A stretch of DNA of 64,000 bases, from contig NZ_JANWGH010000001.1 of NCBI RefSeq assembly GCF_024919275.1, forward strand, positions 310,001 through 374,000, in the 5' to 3' direction. The notes beneath the pieces are model-generated. The model saw only the letters and a list, made by a program, of their open reading frames with translations, did no database searches and had not been told where the DNA came from. Shown piece by piece: positions 9,361 through 17,908 of this stretch. The position numbers and the translations under genes were made by a program. Within the stretch, counting starts at the first letter, position 1, and every line of letters starts with the position of its first letter. Source of the stretch: Algoriphagus limi (lineage in GTDB: Bacteria > Bacteroidota > Bacteroidia > Cytophagales > Cyclobacteriaceae).

Positions 9361-9958
9361 AGTCCAGCATTTTTTGGTTTTGGATAAATCCTTCCAAGTG
9401 ATCTCCAATTTGAACCGGGCCTACGCCGGCAGGGGTTCCTGTATAAATTAGATCTCCTTTCTTAAGTGTGAAAAATTGGGAAACATATTCGATGACGGTG
9501 CCGAAGTCAAATAGCATTAAGCTGGTATTTCCCTTTTGCCGCAATTCTCCATTTATCGTCAAATGAAAATCCAGATTTTCCAGAGATTCAATATCCGAAA
9601 CAGGCATAAAGTCACCAATTGGAGCCGAGCCATTGAATGCCTTGGCAATTTCCCAAGGAAGGCCTTTTGCTTTGCATTGATCTTGAAGGTCACGAGCAGT
9701 AAAATCAATTCCAAGGCCGATTTCTTCAAAGTATCGGTTGGCAAATTTTTTCTGAATGTATTTACCCTCTTTGCTGATTTTCAAAACCAGCTCAACTTCA
9801 TGGTGAATGTTTTTTGAGAAATCAGGAAAGAAGAACGGTGCACCATTTTTCAAAAGTGCTGTATCCGGTTTTAGAAAGACAACAGGATTGCCCGGTTTTT
9901 CATTTTTAAGTTCTTCAATATGAGCCGCATAATTTCGGCCTATGCAAATGATCTTCAT
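9347..9958 (-). CDS. Fumarylacetoacetate hydrolase (FAH) family protein
   Basis: A 203-residue enzyme of the FAH superfamily, whose members hydrolyse or decarboxylate beta-dicarbonyl acids using Mg2+ or Mn2+. The opening CIGRNYAAHIEE, the metal-binding segment HHEVELVLKI and the late GDLIYTGTPAGVGP are family signatures. Its shortness fits the YcgM/acylpyruvase type, so acylpyruvase or oxaloacetate decarboxylase activity is plausible but not shown. No signal peptide. Its end overlaps the start of the M23 peptidase gene. Confidence 0.88.
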   Translation of the reverse strand: MKIICIGRNYAAHIEELKNEKPGNPVVFLKPDTALLKNGAPFFFPDFSKNIHHEVELVLKISKEGKYIQKKFANRYFEEIGLGIDFTARDLQDQCKAKGLPWEIAKAFNGSAPIGDFMPVSDIESLENLDFHLTINGELRQKGNTSLMLFDFGTVIEYVSQFFTLKKGDLIYTGTPAGVGPVQIGDHLEGFIQNQKMLDFEVK

Positions 9959-10083
9959 AGATTTGAATGAATTATCAAGGAATAAAATTAATGGATTCGG
10001 CTAGGGATTCTTCGAATTCGACCAACTTTCTGAGGAATGGTTGAAAGCATGGATTGGCTGCTGGATGAATTAAACCCTTCCTG

Positions 10084-10764
10084 TCAATCAACTTCCATAA
10101 AGCGGATTAATTCCCTTCCCTCTGAATCGAAAAAGACTAGTTCCTTATCTTCAATTTTATAAGTTCTCGTCTCAATCAGAGCCTTGCTTAATTCCTGTTC
10201 GGTTGTCATATCAGGACACGCCATCATCGTAGTTGCACCGGGACTTAATATTAATTTCTCTCCATCATTTTCAAGGATTTCTCCTCGGATTGTATTACAA
10301 CTCAAGTTCCCGAAATAGGTGTTTTCACTCGCATTGAATTCAAAAATCAAGTCCTCCCCACTTTTTAAATCCTGTAGGAATTCGGTCTCTCCAACTTTGA
10401 TGACTTTCCAGCTATTCGTTAGCCGAAGACTTGGATCAGTTAGCTTTTGAATCAGTTCTAAAAGCTTGTAAACTTTGGATGAGGCATCGGCAGGAATGGG
10501 CTCAGCTTTATCAGAAACAAGGACTTTTATTTTGTAAAGATTTCCTGGCTCGTAATCAAAACCTTCAATTTGATCATAGAAAAGTTGCCAGTTTTGCCTA
10601 TCCAATTCTTCTCCTTTAAATATCTGATAACAGGTTTGTGGACCCACCCCTGTACATTCAACTTTGGCTGAATTGATCCACCAAGTTTCAACGGTCCCTT
10701 CAGGTTGGGATTGACAAGCAATTAGGAGCAGAAAAGAAATAGCTAGGAAAAGAAGGTTTTTCAT
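10084..10764 (-). CDS. DUF4377/META-domain lipoprotein
   Basis: A 226-residue lipoprotein (signal peptide ending LLLIACQSQ, Cys 17). Residues about 25-85 match DUF4377 (WWINSAKVECTGVGPQTC). Residues about 115-225 form a META domain like that of HslJ (LTNSWKV, LSCNTIRGE, TTMMACPDM). No enzymatic role is known; HslJ-type domains are linked to heat or novobiocin tolerance in Escherichia coli. The start overlaps the stop of the SGNH hydrolase gene as ATGA, so these are translationally coupled. Confidence 0.82.
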   Translation of the reverse strand: MKNLLFLAISFLLLIACQSQPEGTVETWWINSAKVECTGVGPQTCYQIFKGEELDRQNWQLFYDQIEGFDYEPGNLYKIKVLVSDKAEPIPADASSKVYKLLELIQKLTDPSLRLTNSWKVIKVGETEFLQDLKSGEDLIFEFNASENTYFGNLSCNTIRGEILENDGEKLILSPGATTMMACPDMTTEQELSKALIETRTYKIEDKELVFFDSEGRELIRFMEVD

Positions 10765-11480
10765 GGGTTTGGATAGATGGTAACAATATGGTCAAATAGC
10801 TTATCGGTCCAGCGTTCATAGACTTTTCCACTTGGGTGGAGGTCATCAGGAGCGACCATCTCAGGTTGGTTGCCAATCGCTCGATAATTCTCAGTGATAT
10901 CAATAAATTTCACTCCAAACTTGTTGCATATTGCTTTCTTGGTGTCGTTGTAGGCATCGATTTCTGCTTTGACTTTTTCCTGATTTGTGCCTCGCTTGCT
11001 TGCAAAAGGAGTCACACCCCAGTCTGGAATAGATAGCACTACTACGTGATCGGGAAGATTTCCTGCAAATCCTATCGCTCTTCTCAACATTTGCTCAAAG
11101 TCAACCCGAAACTCATCAACGGATCTACCTCTGTATTGGTTGTTGACACCGATTAAAAGCGTGACTAGATCATATGGTTCTCCAGTCGGAGCTGCTTGAT
11201 TGATACCATCATCGAGTTCATCCACAGTCCAGCCCGTCTTTGCAATGATTTCAGCATCAAGCCAAGGGGTGGAGGTTTCCTGGTTAAGCCTTCGGACTAA
11301 TTGATTCGGATAGCGATCCTCTTCTGATACGCCTTCTCCAATCGTGTAACTATCCCCTAAAGCCAAATAGCTTTTACTTTCGATTTTCATTCCCGTAAAT
11401 TCAGTTTCGCTGCTTTTAGGACCAGAAGGATTGCAGGCTGCAAACCCTAAAATAAATCCGGCTAAATGCATCCATTTCAT
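10761..11480 (-). CDS. SGNH/GDSL-family hydrolase lipoprotein
   Basis: A 239-residue esterase or acylhydrolase. Block I is LALGDSYTIGEGV (catalytic Ser), block III is LLIGVNNQYRG (Asn), and the catalytic Asp/His pair is DLHPSG near the end. The N-terminus (AGFILGFAACNPSG) is a lipoprotein signal with Cys 16, so it is probably membrane-anchored. The substrate is unknown. It overlaps both neighbours by ATGA junctions (S66 peptidase upstream, META lipoprotein downstream), showing a tight three-gene operon. Confidence 0.87.
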   Translation of the reverse strand: MKWMHLAGFILGFAACNPSGPKSSETEFTGMKIESKSYLALGDSYTIGEGVSEEDRYPNQLVRRLNQETSTPWLDAEIIAKTGWTVDELDDGINQAAPTGEPYDLVTLLIGVNNQYRGRSVDEFRVDFEQMLRRAIGFAGNLPDHVVVLSIPDWGVTPFASKRGTNQEKVKAEIDAYNDTKKAICNKFGVKFIDITENYRAIGNQPEMVAPDDLHPSGKVYERWTDKLFDHIVTIYPNP

Positions 11481-12523
11481 GACTCTTTAAAAATTGGTTC
11501 TTTCAATGTAAAATTACCCATTTCAGCATTCATTTCCACCAGTGCTCCATGTGGTACGATAAACTGTTTGGAAATGTGACCGATCATGGCTCCACTATAA
11601 GCCGGGATTTTTAATGGGAGTATATAATCATCCAAAACTTGATCTACTGTCAAACTACCATATCCGCCGCCCGGTTCACAATCATTGCATTGGCCGAAAA
11701 TGAACCCTTTGATTTTGTCTAAAGTTCCATTCAAGCGCAAGGTACTCATCATCCGATCGATTCTGTAGGGATCTTCTCCAATGTCTTCAATGAATAAAAT
11801 AGCATTCTGAAAATCAGTGTAATAAGGAGTTCCTGATAAAGCTGTGAGTACAGTAAGATTTCCACCAAGAATTCGTCCACTGACTGTCCCGGGATAAAGT
11901 GTTTGAATTCGATTTGACTTGATGACTAAGTCGTCTCCCTTGGTTTGCTCATTTTGAAATTGAAGCAATTCCTGATCGAAGAAAAGCTGCTCAAATTGTT
12001 TGACATTGAAGCTGTTCCAGCTTCCGGTACCGTTTGGACCATGAAAGGAAATTAAACCTGTTTGGGAAAAAATGGCCTGATGTAAAGCGGTGATATCGGA
12101 GTAGCCTAGGAGAGGTTTTGGGTTTTTTTTGATTAAGGAATAATCAATCAATGGTAAAATCCGAGCTGCCCCCGAACCACCTCTGATACAGATGATGGCT
12201 TTTACCTCTGGATCAGCAAACATGCTGTTTAAATCTGCAGCCCGTTCCTCATCTGTACCTGCCAAATAACCTCGGCGATTCTGCAAGTTTTTACCTAATT
12301 TGACTTTAAAGCCTAGGGCTTCCATTGCCTCTTTGGCGAAGGTAAATTGCATCCGGTCGGCTGTTGCTGCCGAAGGACTAATCAATCCTACTGTATCGCC
12401 TTTTTTAATCGGGTTTGGGTAACGGGGTTTTTTCGCGAATTCATCTTTTTCGATGGAAAATCCCATAAATGGAAGACTCGCTGCCGCAATTCCTAAACTT
12501 TTTATAAAGGTTCTTTTTTGCAT
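11477..12523 (-). CDS. LD-carboxypeptidase (S66 family)
   Basis: A 348-residue homologue of LdcA/MccF Ser-Glu-His carboxypeptidases, which remove the terminal D-Ala from murein tetrapeptides or inactivate peptide toxins. The nucleophile Ser lies in ICIRGGSGAARIL (about residue 110), the Glu in the ILFIEDIGEDPYR segment and the His in MIGHISKQF. The N-terminus KRTFIKSLGIAAASLPFMGF resembles a twin-arginine or Sec leader, so export to the periplasm is likely, unlike cytoplasmic LdcA. It is the first gene of the S66-SGNH-META operon. Confidence 0.9.
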   Translation of the reverse strand: MQKRTFIKSLGIAAASLPFMGFSIEKDEFAKKPRYPNPIKKGDTVGLISPSAATADRMQFTFAKEAMEALGFKVKLGKNLQNRRGYLAGTDEERAADLNSMFADPEVKAIICIRGGSGAARILPLIDYSLIKKNPKPLLGYSDITALHQAIFSQTGLISFHGPNGTGSWNSFNVKQFEQLFFDQELLQFQNEQTKGDDLVIKSNRIQTLYPGTVSGRILGGNLTVLTALSGTPYYTDFQNAILFIEDIGEDPYRIDRMMSTLRLNGTLDKIKGFIFGQCNDCEPGGGYGSLTVDQVLDDYILPLKIPAYSGAMIGHISKQFIVPHGALVEMNAEMGNFTLKEPIFKES

Positions 12524-12601
12524 GGGGACTGGATTTGGATAATGGTTATTTCATTATTTCGAAAAGGAAAGGGCAAAATACCAATAAATCGAATGTTTTG
12601 C

Positions 12602-13903
12602 TTAGAGCATGTTCCGAAGCATCACGAGGACTTTTTCCATTTCCCGACGAACTTCGGAGGCTTTCCAAGGATAGTTGGAATTCATAAATGAAAAAGCGTA
12701 CTGTTTGCCGCTTTTGCATTTGATTAGCCCCACCAAACTGTGATTATTGCTCATGGTACCGGTTTTGGCAAATATGTAAGGGGTGGGAGCTTTGTATTCA
12801 TTTTCTATTGTTCCAGAAACTCCTCCAGTCGGCAATAAGTCCAAAAGCATTTCATCAGGGACGATTCGATACAATTTTTCAAATAGAGCTATCATCGTAC
12901 GGGGAGTGAATAAATTGTATCGACTTAAACCACTCCCATCCACCCAAATAGGTCCGTCAGGAAGATCATATAGGTAGTTTTCAATCAAATATTCAATGGT
13001 TCGTTCAGTATCGATTTCTCCAAAAAGTCGATCTGAAACCATGAAAAGCAATTGCTCTGCAAGAAAATTGTCGCTTTCCAGCATCATTTCTTTGAGAATG
13101 GGAAAAAGGGGAGTACCTCTCCAAACTTCATGGTCATCAGGAAGACTGTCTGCTTGATAAATCCATTTTTTTCCGGTTTCATCTGCTGCTAACTCAATGA
13201 ATAATTCGGGTGAGGTTATAAGAGGTAAGTAGTCTTCTCTTCCTCGATAGAAATCAGGATTGTAGTAAAATTCATTTTTGTGAAAATCCCGCTCCATATC
13301 CTTGATTTCCCTTTTGGTAGAATGGATTTTACTTTGAAATTTTTTTGGGAAAACCTGAGGATTTCTCTTTCCGGGAAAAATGTGGAGTAAATTCCCGTGA
13401 ATTGGAAGGCTACTTCGTTCGGCAGAATAATAGTACAAATAATCATCCCACTGCCAACCCAAGCCCCAAGCAGGGGATTTTACATTGGCATCTGAAAATT
13501 GGATAACGGAATAGGGAGCGAAGAACTCTTCGAAGTCAGGTTGGGGAAGATTCAGGTAATTCCAGCTAGGATCTCCTGAACCCCAAACTTTCAATGTGTC
13601 TCCTGAAACGACATATCGCAAAGTCTGAGTAGAATCATTCAATATCAGTAAACTTGCGAAAAGTGTAAAAAGCTTAGTAGTCGATGCAGGAGTGAATCTG
13701 ATTTGAGAGTTTTTTTCAAAAAGAACCTGCTGAGAATCCAAATCATATAATACAAAACCTGTCAAATGCCCACCAAAAAAGCCCGTTTCCTGGAATGCAT
13801 TCTCAACCCTTTCATACTGACTTCTAGAAAGCTGAGAATAACTTGGAATGGCAGAAAATAAAAGCCCAAAAATCAGAAGGTATACCTTGGCTTTCTGATA
13901 CAT
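12602..13903 (-). CDS. dacB: D-alanyl-D-alanine carboxypeptidase/endopeptidase, PBP4 type (S13)
   Basis: A 433-residue low-molecular-mass penicillin-binding protein that trims or cleaves peptidoglycan cross-bridges in the periplasm. All three active-site motifs are present: SxxK as STTK (S74, K77), SxN as SDN (in MLESDNFLAEQLL), and KTG (in FAKTGTMSNN). A signal peptide ends near SYSQ. Length fits the S13 family with a shortened insert domain. The ATG abuts the stop of the DUF423 gene with no gap, so they are probably co-transcribed. Confidence 0.92.
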   Translation of the reverse strand: MYQKAKVYLLIFGLLFSAIPSYSQLSRSQYERVENAFQETGFFGGHLTGFVLYDLDSQQVLFEKNSQIRFTPASTTKLFTLFASLLILNDSTQTLRYVVSGDTLKVWGSGDPSWNYLNLPQPDFEEFFAPYSVIQFSDANVKSPAWGLGWQWDDYLYYYSAERSSLPIHGNLLHIFPGKRNPQVFPKKFQSKIHSTKREIKDMERDFHKNEFYYNPDFYRGREDYLPLITSPELFIELAADETGKKWIYQADSLPDDHEVWRGTPLFPILKEMMLESDNFLAEQLLFMVSDRLFGEIDTERTIEYLIENYLYDLPDGPIWVDGSGLSRYNLFTPRTMIALFEKLYRIVPDEMLLDLLPTGGVSGTIENEYKAPTPYIFAKTGTMSNNHSLVGLIKCKSGKQYAFSFMNSNYPWKASEVRREMEKVLVMLRNML

Positions 13904-14284
13904 TTATTTGTTCTTTTTCATAGCCCAAAAAAGCCCCAGCCAACCCAGAATAAATGCAACTCCGCCGATTGGAGTGATCGCGCCTAGCCAAGTAATTCCG
14001 AAAATAGAGAGAATGTATAAGGATCCGGAAAAGATAATAATTCCGATCAATAGGTTAATCGCTGAGAAGTTGAGTCCTCTCCAATCAGGCTTGAGGACTG
14101 CTAATATTCCTACCAAGAATATTGCTAGAGAATGGTAAAAGTGGTATTTCACTGCTGTTTCAAACGTATCAACCCGTCCATTTTTCAAAAGTGTAGCCTC
14201 TAGGCCATGTGCTCCAAAAGCCCCAATTGCCACGGCAAGTGCTCCCAAAATTGCAGCTAGTTGGATGATTTGCTTTCCGTTCAT
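13904..14284 (-). CDS. DUF423 small membrane protein
   Basis: A 126-residue integral membrane protein with about four hydrophobic segments. The opening LAAILGALAVAIGAFGAHGLEATL is the family signature, and VKYHFYHSLAIFLVGIL is the second conserved block. Function is unknown. It sits directly before dacB and 44 bases after yggS on the same strand. Confidence 0.9.
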   Translation of the reverse strand: MNGKQIIQLAAILGALAVAIGAFGAHGLEATLLKNGRVDTFETAVKYHFYHSLAIFLVGILAVLKPDWRGLNFSAINLLIGIIIFSGSLYILSIFGITWLGAITPIGGVAFILGWLGLFWAMKKNK

Positions 14285-14328
14285 ACAGATAAAATAGGTT
14301 TGAGGATAAAAGATGATGAAAAATTCAA

Positions 14329-15000
14329 TTAATAGTTTCTTGCTCCGAAAATAGCTGAACCGATTCGGACCATGGTGCTACCTTCTTCCTGAGCTATGAG
14401 GTAATCCCCGCTCATTCCCATGGATAATTCTTCCAATTGTACGAAATCAGGAAGGTCTTTGGTTTTGAGCTCTTCGAAAAGATTTTTCAGTCCTCTGAAT
14501 TCCTTTCTGATTTGCTCTTCATTTTCGGTGAAAGTCGCCATTCCCATCAAGCCTCGGATGATGACATGTTCAAGTTGCTGAAATTCCGGGTCTGTGAGCA
14601 TTTCTTCCAATTCATTTTTGTCAAAACCGAATTTACTTTCCTCCTCAGCTATATGGATTTGAAGTAAAACTGGAATTTTCCGCCCTACTTTTTTGCCTTG
14701 TTTTTCGATTTCTTTTAGTAATTTGAAGGAGTCTACTCCATGGATCAAATGGACAAATGAGGCGATGTACTTGACTTTGTTTCGCTGCAAATGACCAATC
14801 ATGTGCCATCGCACATCATCTGGCATTTGCGGTTGTTTTTCTTGGATTTCCTGAACTTTATTTTCTCCAAAATCCCTAATTCCAGCATTATAAGCCCGCA
14901 TCAATAGCTCTACCGGTTTGGTTTTACTTACTGCAACCAGTTGGCATTGAGGGTTTTTGAATGAATTTTTTACCGCTTCAAGGTTTGCTTTGATATCCAT
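14329..15000 (-). CDS. yggS: YggS-family pyridoxal phosphate homeostasis protein
   Basis: A 223-residue cytoplasmic PLP-binding protein (PLPBP). The PLP-lysine lies in VAVSKTKPVELL (K27 or so), followed by DFGENKVQEI, WHMIGHLQRNK and the late LSMGMSGDYLIAQEEGSTMVRIGSAIFG, all diagnostic. It carries no known catalytic activity and buffers free PLP. It is the first gene of a minus-strand run with DUF423 and dacB. Confidence 0.95.
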   Translation of the reverse strand: MDIKANLEAVKNSFKNPQCQLVAVSKTKPVELLMRAYNAGIRDFGENKVQEIQEKQPQMPDDVRWHMIGHLQRNKVKYIASFVHLIHGVDSFKLLKEIEKQGKKVGRKIPVLLQIHIAEEESKFGFDKNELEEMLTDPEFQQLEHVIIRGLMGMATFTENEEQIRKEFRGLKNLFEELKTKDLPDFVQLEELSMGMSGDYLIAQEEGSTMVRIGSAIFGARNY

Positions 15001-15048
15001 TTTCTATTTTTAGAATAAGATTTTTAGAAAAACAGCCTCAACAAAGAT

Positions 15049-15147
15049 ATGGCGATCATCAGTACTTTGCTAAAAAAAGGGGTTCGGCTGGGAGAAAGTT
15101 TGGAGGTGCCGGATAGCAATTCTTGTTTGTGGTTTTTAATAGCATAA
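15049..15147 (+). pseudogene. Short ORF, possibly the 5' remnant of a longer gene
   Basis: An ATG-started 32-codon ORF reads MAIISTLLKKGVRLGES and then loses any recognisable character before a TAA. The first residues look like the opening of a normal protein (I am reminded of GH3-auxin-promoter-like proteins of this group, but cannot confirm it). It stands divergent from yggS in an otherwise AT-rich 300-base gap, so a decayed or truncated gene start is the best reading. It may also be chance. Confidence 0.3.
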
Positions 15148-15300
15148 AAGTAAATTTTTAGATAAATAGATGACTAATAGAATTTTTATTTAAACCAGTT
15201 TCAGTGGATTAATATTCACTAATTAGTTTATAGTCAGTCTATTCCACGATTTTTTGTAACTTAAATGCTAACCTTTTTATTCACTATTACCTTTTAAGAT
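15148..15300 (+). other. AT-rich gap upstream of the amidase gene
   Basis: No gene or stable hairpin is seen. The stretch is AT-rich and must carry the promoter of the amidase gene at 15301, but I cannot place a convincing -33/-7 pair. Confidence 0.4.
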
Positions 15301-16290
15301 ATGGATTCGAAATATGGATTTTTGAAAATGAACCTTGCGGAATTTGAAAATTGGATCAATTCCCAACGAATCGCTCGGACAATTCTCTATGTTCAACAGC
15401 ATCATACCTGGGTTCCAAATTATTCCCATTTCAATGGAAATAATCATTTTGAAAGGCAATTAGCCATGAAAAACCATCATGTGGGATCAAATGGATGGAG
15501 TGATATCGGCCAGCATTTTACGATTTTTCCGGATGGAATGATTGTGACGGGTAGATCTCTAGAAGCAACTCCGGCCTGTATATACGGAAATAATCAGCAT
15601 TCAATCTGCTTTGAGCATTTGGGGAACTTTGATATTGGTGGGGATCAAATGACAAATGAACAGCGAAACTCCATCATTCGAACAACTGCCTTGATTTGTC
15701 AGAAATTCAATCTTCCCGTAAATCCCATCAATATTATTTACCATCATTGGTTTGAATTAGGTACGGGAAGAAGAAATGATGGTTCGGGGAATAATAAATC
15801 CTGTCCGGGTACTAACTTCTTTGGTGGTAATAAGGTGCAGGATTTTAATCAAAACTTTGCTCCTTTGATACAGCGGGAGCTTTCAGGAAATCCCCTTCCG
15901 CCTGTACCATCTGATCTTCGGTATGGAGTTGTTACGGCAAACCTTTTGAATGTTCGGGTTGCTCCCACAGGTTCAGCAGCTAAGGCTAGTGACCGGAATC
16001 CAGTGGCTCGGGGTGCTGTTCTTCGAATCTATGATGAGGTGAACAACTGGCTAAAAATCTCTAGAAGCCAATCGCATTGGGTGTATAATCGGTATGTGGA
16101 GGAAGTAAAAAGAGCAACTGTCAATGCCTCAGTGCTTCGAGTGAGAAGTGGGCCCGGGACTTCTTATTCAATTGTAGGAAACCTGCCCAAATCCGAGGAA
16201 GTGTTTATTTCTGAGGAAAGTAATGGCTGGTGTAAGTTGGCACTAGAAGAAAAATGGCTGAGTAAGCAATACTTGGATTTCGTGGCATAA
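15301..16290 (+). CDS. N-acetylmuramoyl-L-alanine amidase with two SH3-like domains, no signal peptide
   Basis: A 329-residue protein. Residues about 10-190 form an Amidase_2 (PGRP-like) zinc domain that cleaves the muramoyl-alanine bond; zinc ligands are likely in YVQQHHTW, IIYHHW and NKSCPGT. Two bacterial SH3 domains follow: about 205-265 (YGVVTANLLNVRVAPTG) and 270-328 (VNASVLRVRSGPGTSYSIVG). The N-terminus (MDSKYGFLKMNLAEFE) is not a signal peptide, unlike housekeeping amidases, so release by lysis or another route must be assumed if it acts on wall. It is a single gene closed by a strong terminator. Confidence 0.88.
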   Translation: MDSKYGFLKMNLAEFENWINSQRIARTILYVQQHHTWVPNYSHFNGNNHFERQLAMKNHHVGSNGWSDIGQHFTIFPDGMIVTGRSLEATPACIYGNNQHSICFEHLGNFDIGGDQMTNEQRNSIIRTTALICQKFNLPVNPINIIYHHWFELGTGRRNDGSGNNKSCPGTNFFGGNKVQDFNQNFAPLIQRELSGNPLPPVPSDLRYGVVTANLLNVRVAPTGSAAKASDRNPVARGAVLRIYDEVNNWLKISRSQSHWVYNRYVEEVKRATVNASVLRVRSGPGTSYSIVGNLPKSEEVFISEESNGWCKLALEEKWLSKQYLDFVA

Positions 16291-16321
16291 TATCTATCCT
16301 AAGAATTTTTTAAGAAGCATA

Positions 16322-16355
16322 AAAAATCCCCTTAGTGAAGGCTAAGGGGATTTTT
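16322..16355. terminator. Bidirectional terminator between amidase and alanine dehydrogenase genes
   Basis: AAAATCCCCTTAG pairs with CTAAGGGGATTTT around a short loop, flanked by A- and T-runs, between two convergent genes. Confidence 0.9.
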
Positions 16356-16373
16356 ATAATAGGCCTAAATGGT

Positions 16374-17486
16374 TTAAAGATATTTCTCAACTGGAACGTA
16401 ATCCATTCCGAATGCATCAGCTACAGCTTTGTAGACAATGTCTCCGTTGATCACGTTCAAACCTGGAACCAATTCCTTGTTTTCCTGAGCTGCTTTTTTC
16501 CATCCCTTATCTGCCAATTGAATAGCATAAGGTAGGGTAGCATTTGTCAAGGCTAGGGTAGAAGTATAAGGAACAGCACCTGGCATATTAGCAACGCAGT
16601 AGTGGACTACATCGTCGATGATGAAAGTTGGGTTTTCGTGTGTAGTTGGCTTACAAGTTTCGATACATCCGCCTTGATCCACTGCCACGTCAACAAGCAC
16701 AGTTCCTGGCTTCATGTCTTTCAACATGTCACGAGTGATCAAGTGAGGTGCTTTTGCACCTGGAATCAACACTGCACCGATGATCAAATCAGCAGACTTA
16801 ATCATTTCACGGATATTGTACTCATTAGACATCATGGTGTTCACATTGGCAGGCATGACATCATCCAAGTAACGCATACGTGGAAGAGAAACATCCATGA
16901 TGGTGACATCTGCGCCTAATCCGGCTGCCATCCAAGCAGCTTGAGTACCAACAACACCGCCTCCTAAAATCAATACTTTGGCAGGCAATACCCCAGGCAC
17001 CCCACCCAAAAGGATTCCTCGTCCTTTTAGAGGTTTTTCTAGGTAGTTTGCACCTTTTTGGATAGCCATTCTACCGGCCACTTCAGACATAGGGACTAAA
17101 AGAGGTAGGCTTCTGTCAGCTTTTTCTACAGTTTCATAAGCCAAACAAACCGCTTTGCTCGCAACCATTGCCTTGGTAAGAGGCTCGTAAGAAGCAAAGT
17201 GGAAATAGGTGAACAAAAGTTGATTTTCCTTAATTAAGGCATATTCAGGTTCAATTGGCTCCTTTACTTTAATAATCATCTCTGCGATTTCGTAGGTCGC
17301 TTCAATGGTAGGTAGGATTTTTGCTCCTGCGGCTTCGTAAGCTTCATCAGAAAATCCACTTCCTTCTCCAGCTGTATGCTGTACGTAAACAGTATGGCCT
17401 CTTTTTACCAATTCCTTCGCTCCTGCAGGAGTAAGAGCAACTCGGTTTTCATTGTTTTTGATTTCCTTTGGAACACCTATTATCAT
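16374..17486 (-). CDS. ald: Alanine dehydrogenase
   Basis: A 370-residue NAD-dependent enzyme interconverting L-alanine and pyruvate plus ammonium. The opening MIIGVPKEIKNNENRVALTP is the family signature, with the pyruvate-binding Arg and Lys. The Rossmann loop is LILGGGVVGTQAAWMA (about 172-187). ADLIIGAVLIPGAKAPHLI and the late ATLPYAIQLADKG complete the match; length is standard. It is divergent from the E1 gene across 422 bases that hold Lrp-like palindromes, fitting amino-acid control of both genes. Confidence 0.96.
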   Translation of the reverse strand: MIIGVPKEIKNNENRVALTPAGAKELVKRGHTVYVQHTAGEGSGFSDEAYEAAGAKILPTIEATYEIAEMIIKVKEPIEPEYALIKENQLLFTYFHFASYEPLTKAMVASKAVCLAYETVEKADRSLPLLVPMSEVAGRMAIQKGANYLEKPLKGRGILLGGVPGVLPAKVLILGGGVVGTQAAWMAAGLGADVTIMDVSLPRMRYLDDVMPANVNTMMSNEYNIREMIKSADLIIGAVLIPGAKAPHLITRDMLKDMKPGTVLVDVAVDQGGCIETCKPTTHENPTFIIDDVVHYCVANMPGAVPYTSTLALTNATLPYAIQLADKGWKKAAQENKELVPGLNVINGDIVYKAVADAFGMDYVPVEKYL

Positions 17487-17752
17487 GGCTAGCTTGATTT
17501 GGATTTATATTGGCGCAAAGATAATCAGGGAGAGGGTTAGGAATGCAATTTTTAGAATAGTATTTGGTATGATTTTGAAAAATTTTAAAAATCAGAATAA
17601 TATTTCTCTGGCAAGGAATTACTTGTATAATATTTCAAAATATAAATTTTAAAAGGTAAAAATTCTGAGAATTATTTTTGGGAAAAGCGCTGATAGACAG
17701 AATAATACAGAGGTTTTATTGTCGGATTTTTCTTATATAAAAATGAAATAAG

Positions 17753-17767
17753 CAGAATTTTATTCTG
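17753..17767. promoter_or_regulatory. Lrp-like operator
   Basis: CAGAATTTTATTCTG is a perfect 15-base palindrome and agrees with the Escherichia coli Lrp consensus YAGHAWATTWTDCTR at 14 of 15 positions. It lies 33 bases upstream of the predicted -33 element of the E1 promoter. Use by a Bacteroidota Lrp protein is inferred. Confidence 0.5.
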
Positions 17768-17800
17768 AAATAGCTTTTATAAACATTGTAATTCAAAATT

Positions 17801-17831
17801 TTTGATTGAATTTATATTATCTGGATATTTG
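17801..17831 (+). promoter_or_regulatory. Predicted Bacteroidota promoter of the E1 gene
   Basis: TTTG at 17801-17804 and GATATTTG at 17824-17831 are separated by 19 bases. This fits the Bacteroidota pattern TTTG-N19-TAnnTTTG with one mismatch in the -7 element. Confidence 0.4.
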
Positions 17832-17908
17832 CAAAATAGATGCTTTTGGTTATTTTTGATTTCGGAGAAATTCCATCAAAACCCAAAATAACTTTAGAAT
17901 AGATTCGA

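Larger units (their letters stand above)
17487..17908. promoter_or_regulatory. Divergent control region of ald and the E1 gene
   Basis: A very AT-rich 422-base gap without a gene. CAGAA-type words recur: CAGAATAATATTTCT at 17593-17607, ATTCTGAGAAT near 17662, CAGAATAATACAGAG at 17698-17712 and a perfect palindrome at 17753-17767. Spacing of the main sites is not regular. The cluster looks like a binding region for an Lrp/AsnC-type regulator. Confidence 0.45.

Noticed and set aside
9361..9408. 16-residue extension of the M23 peptidase from the ATG at 9408
   Set aside because: It lies inside the FAH-family gene and places charged residues before the signal peptide.
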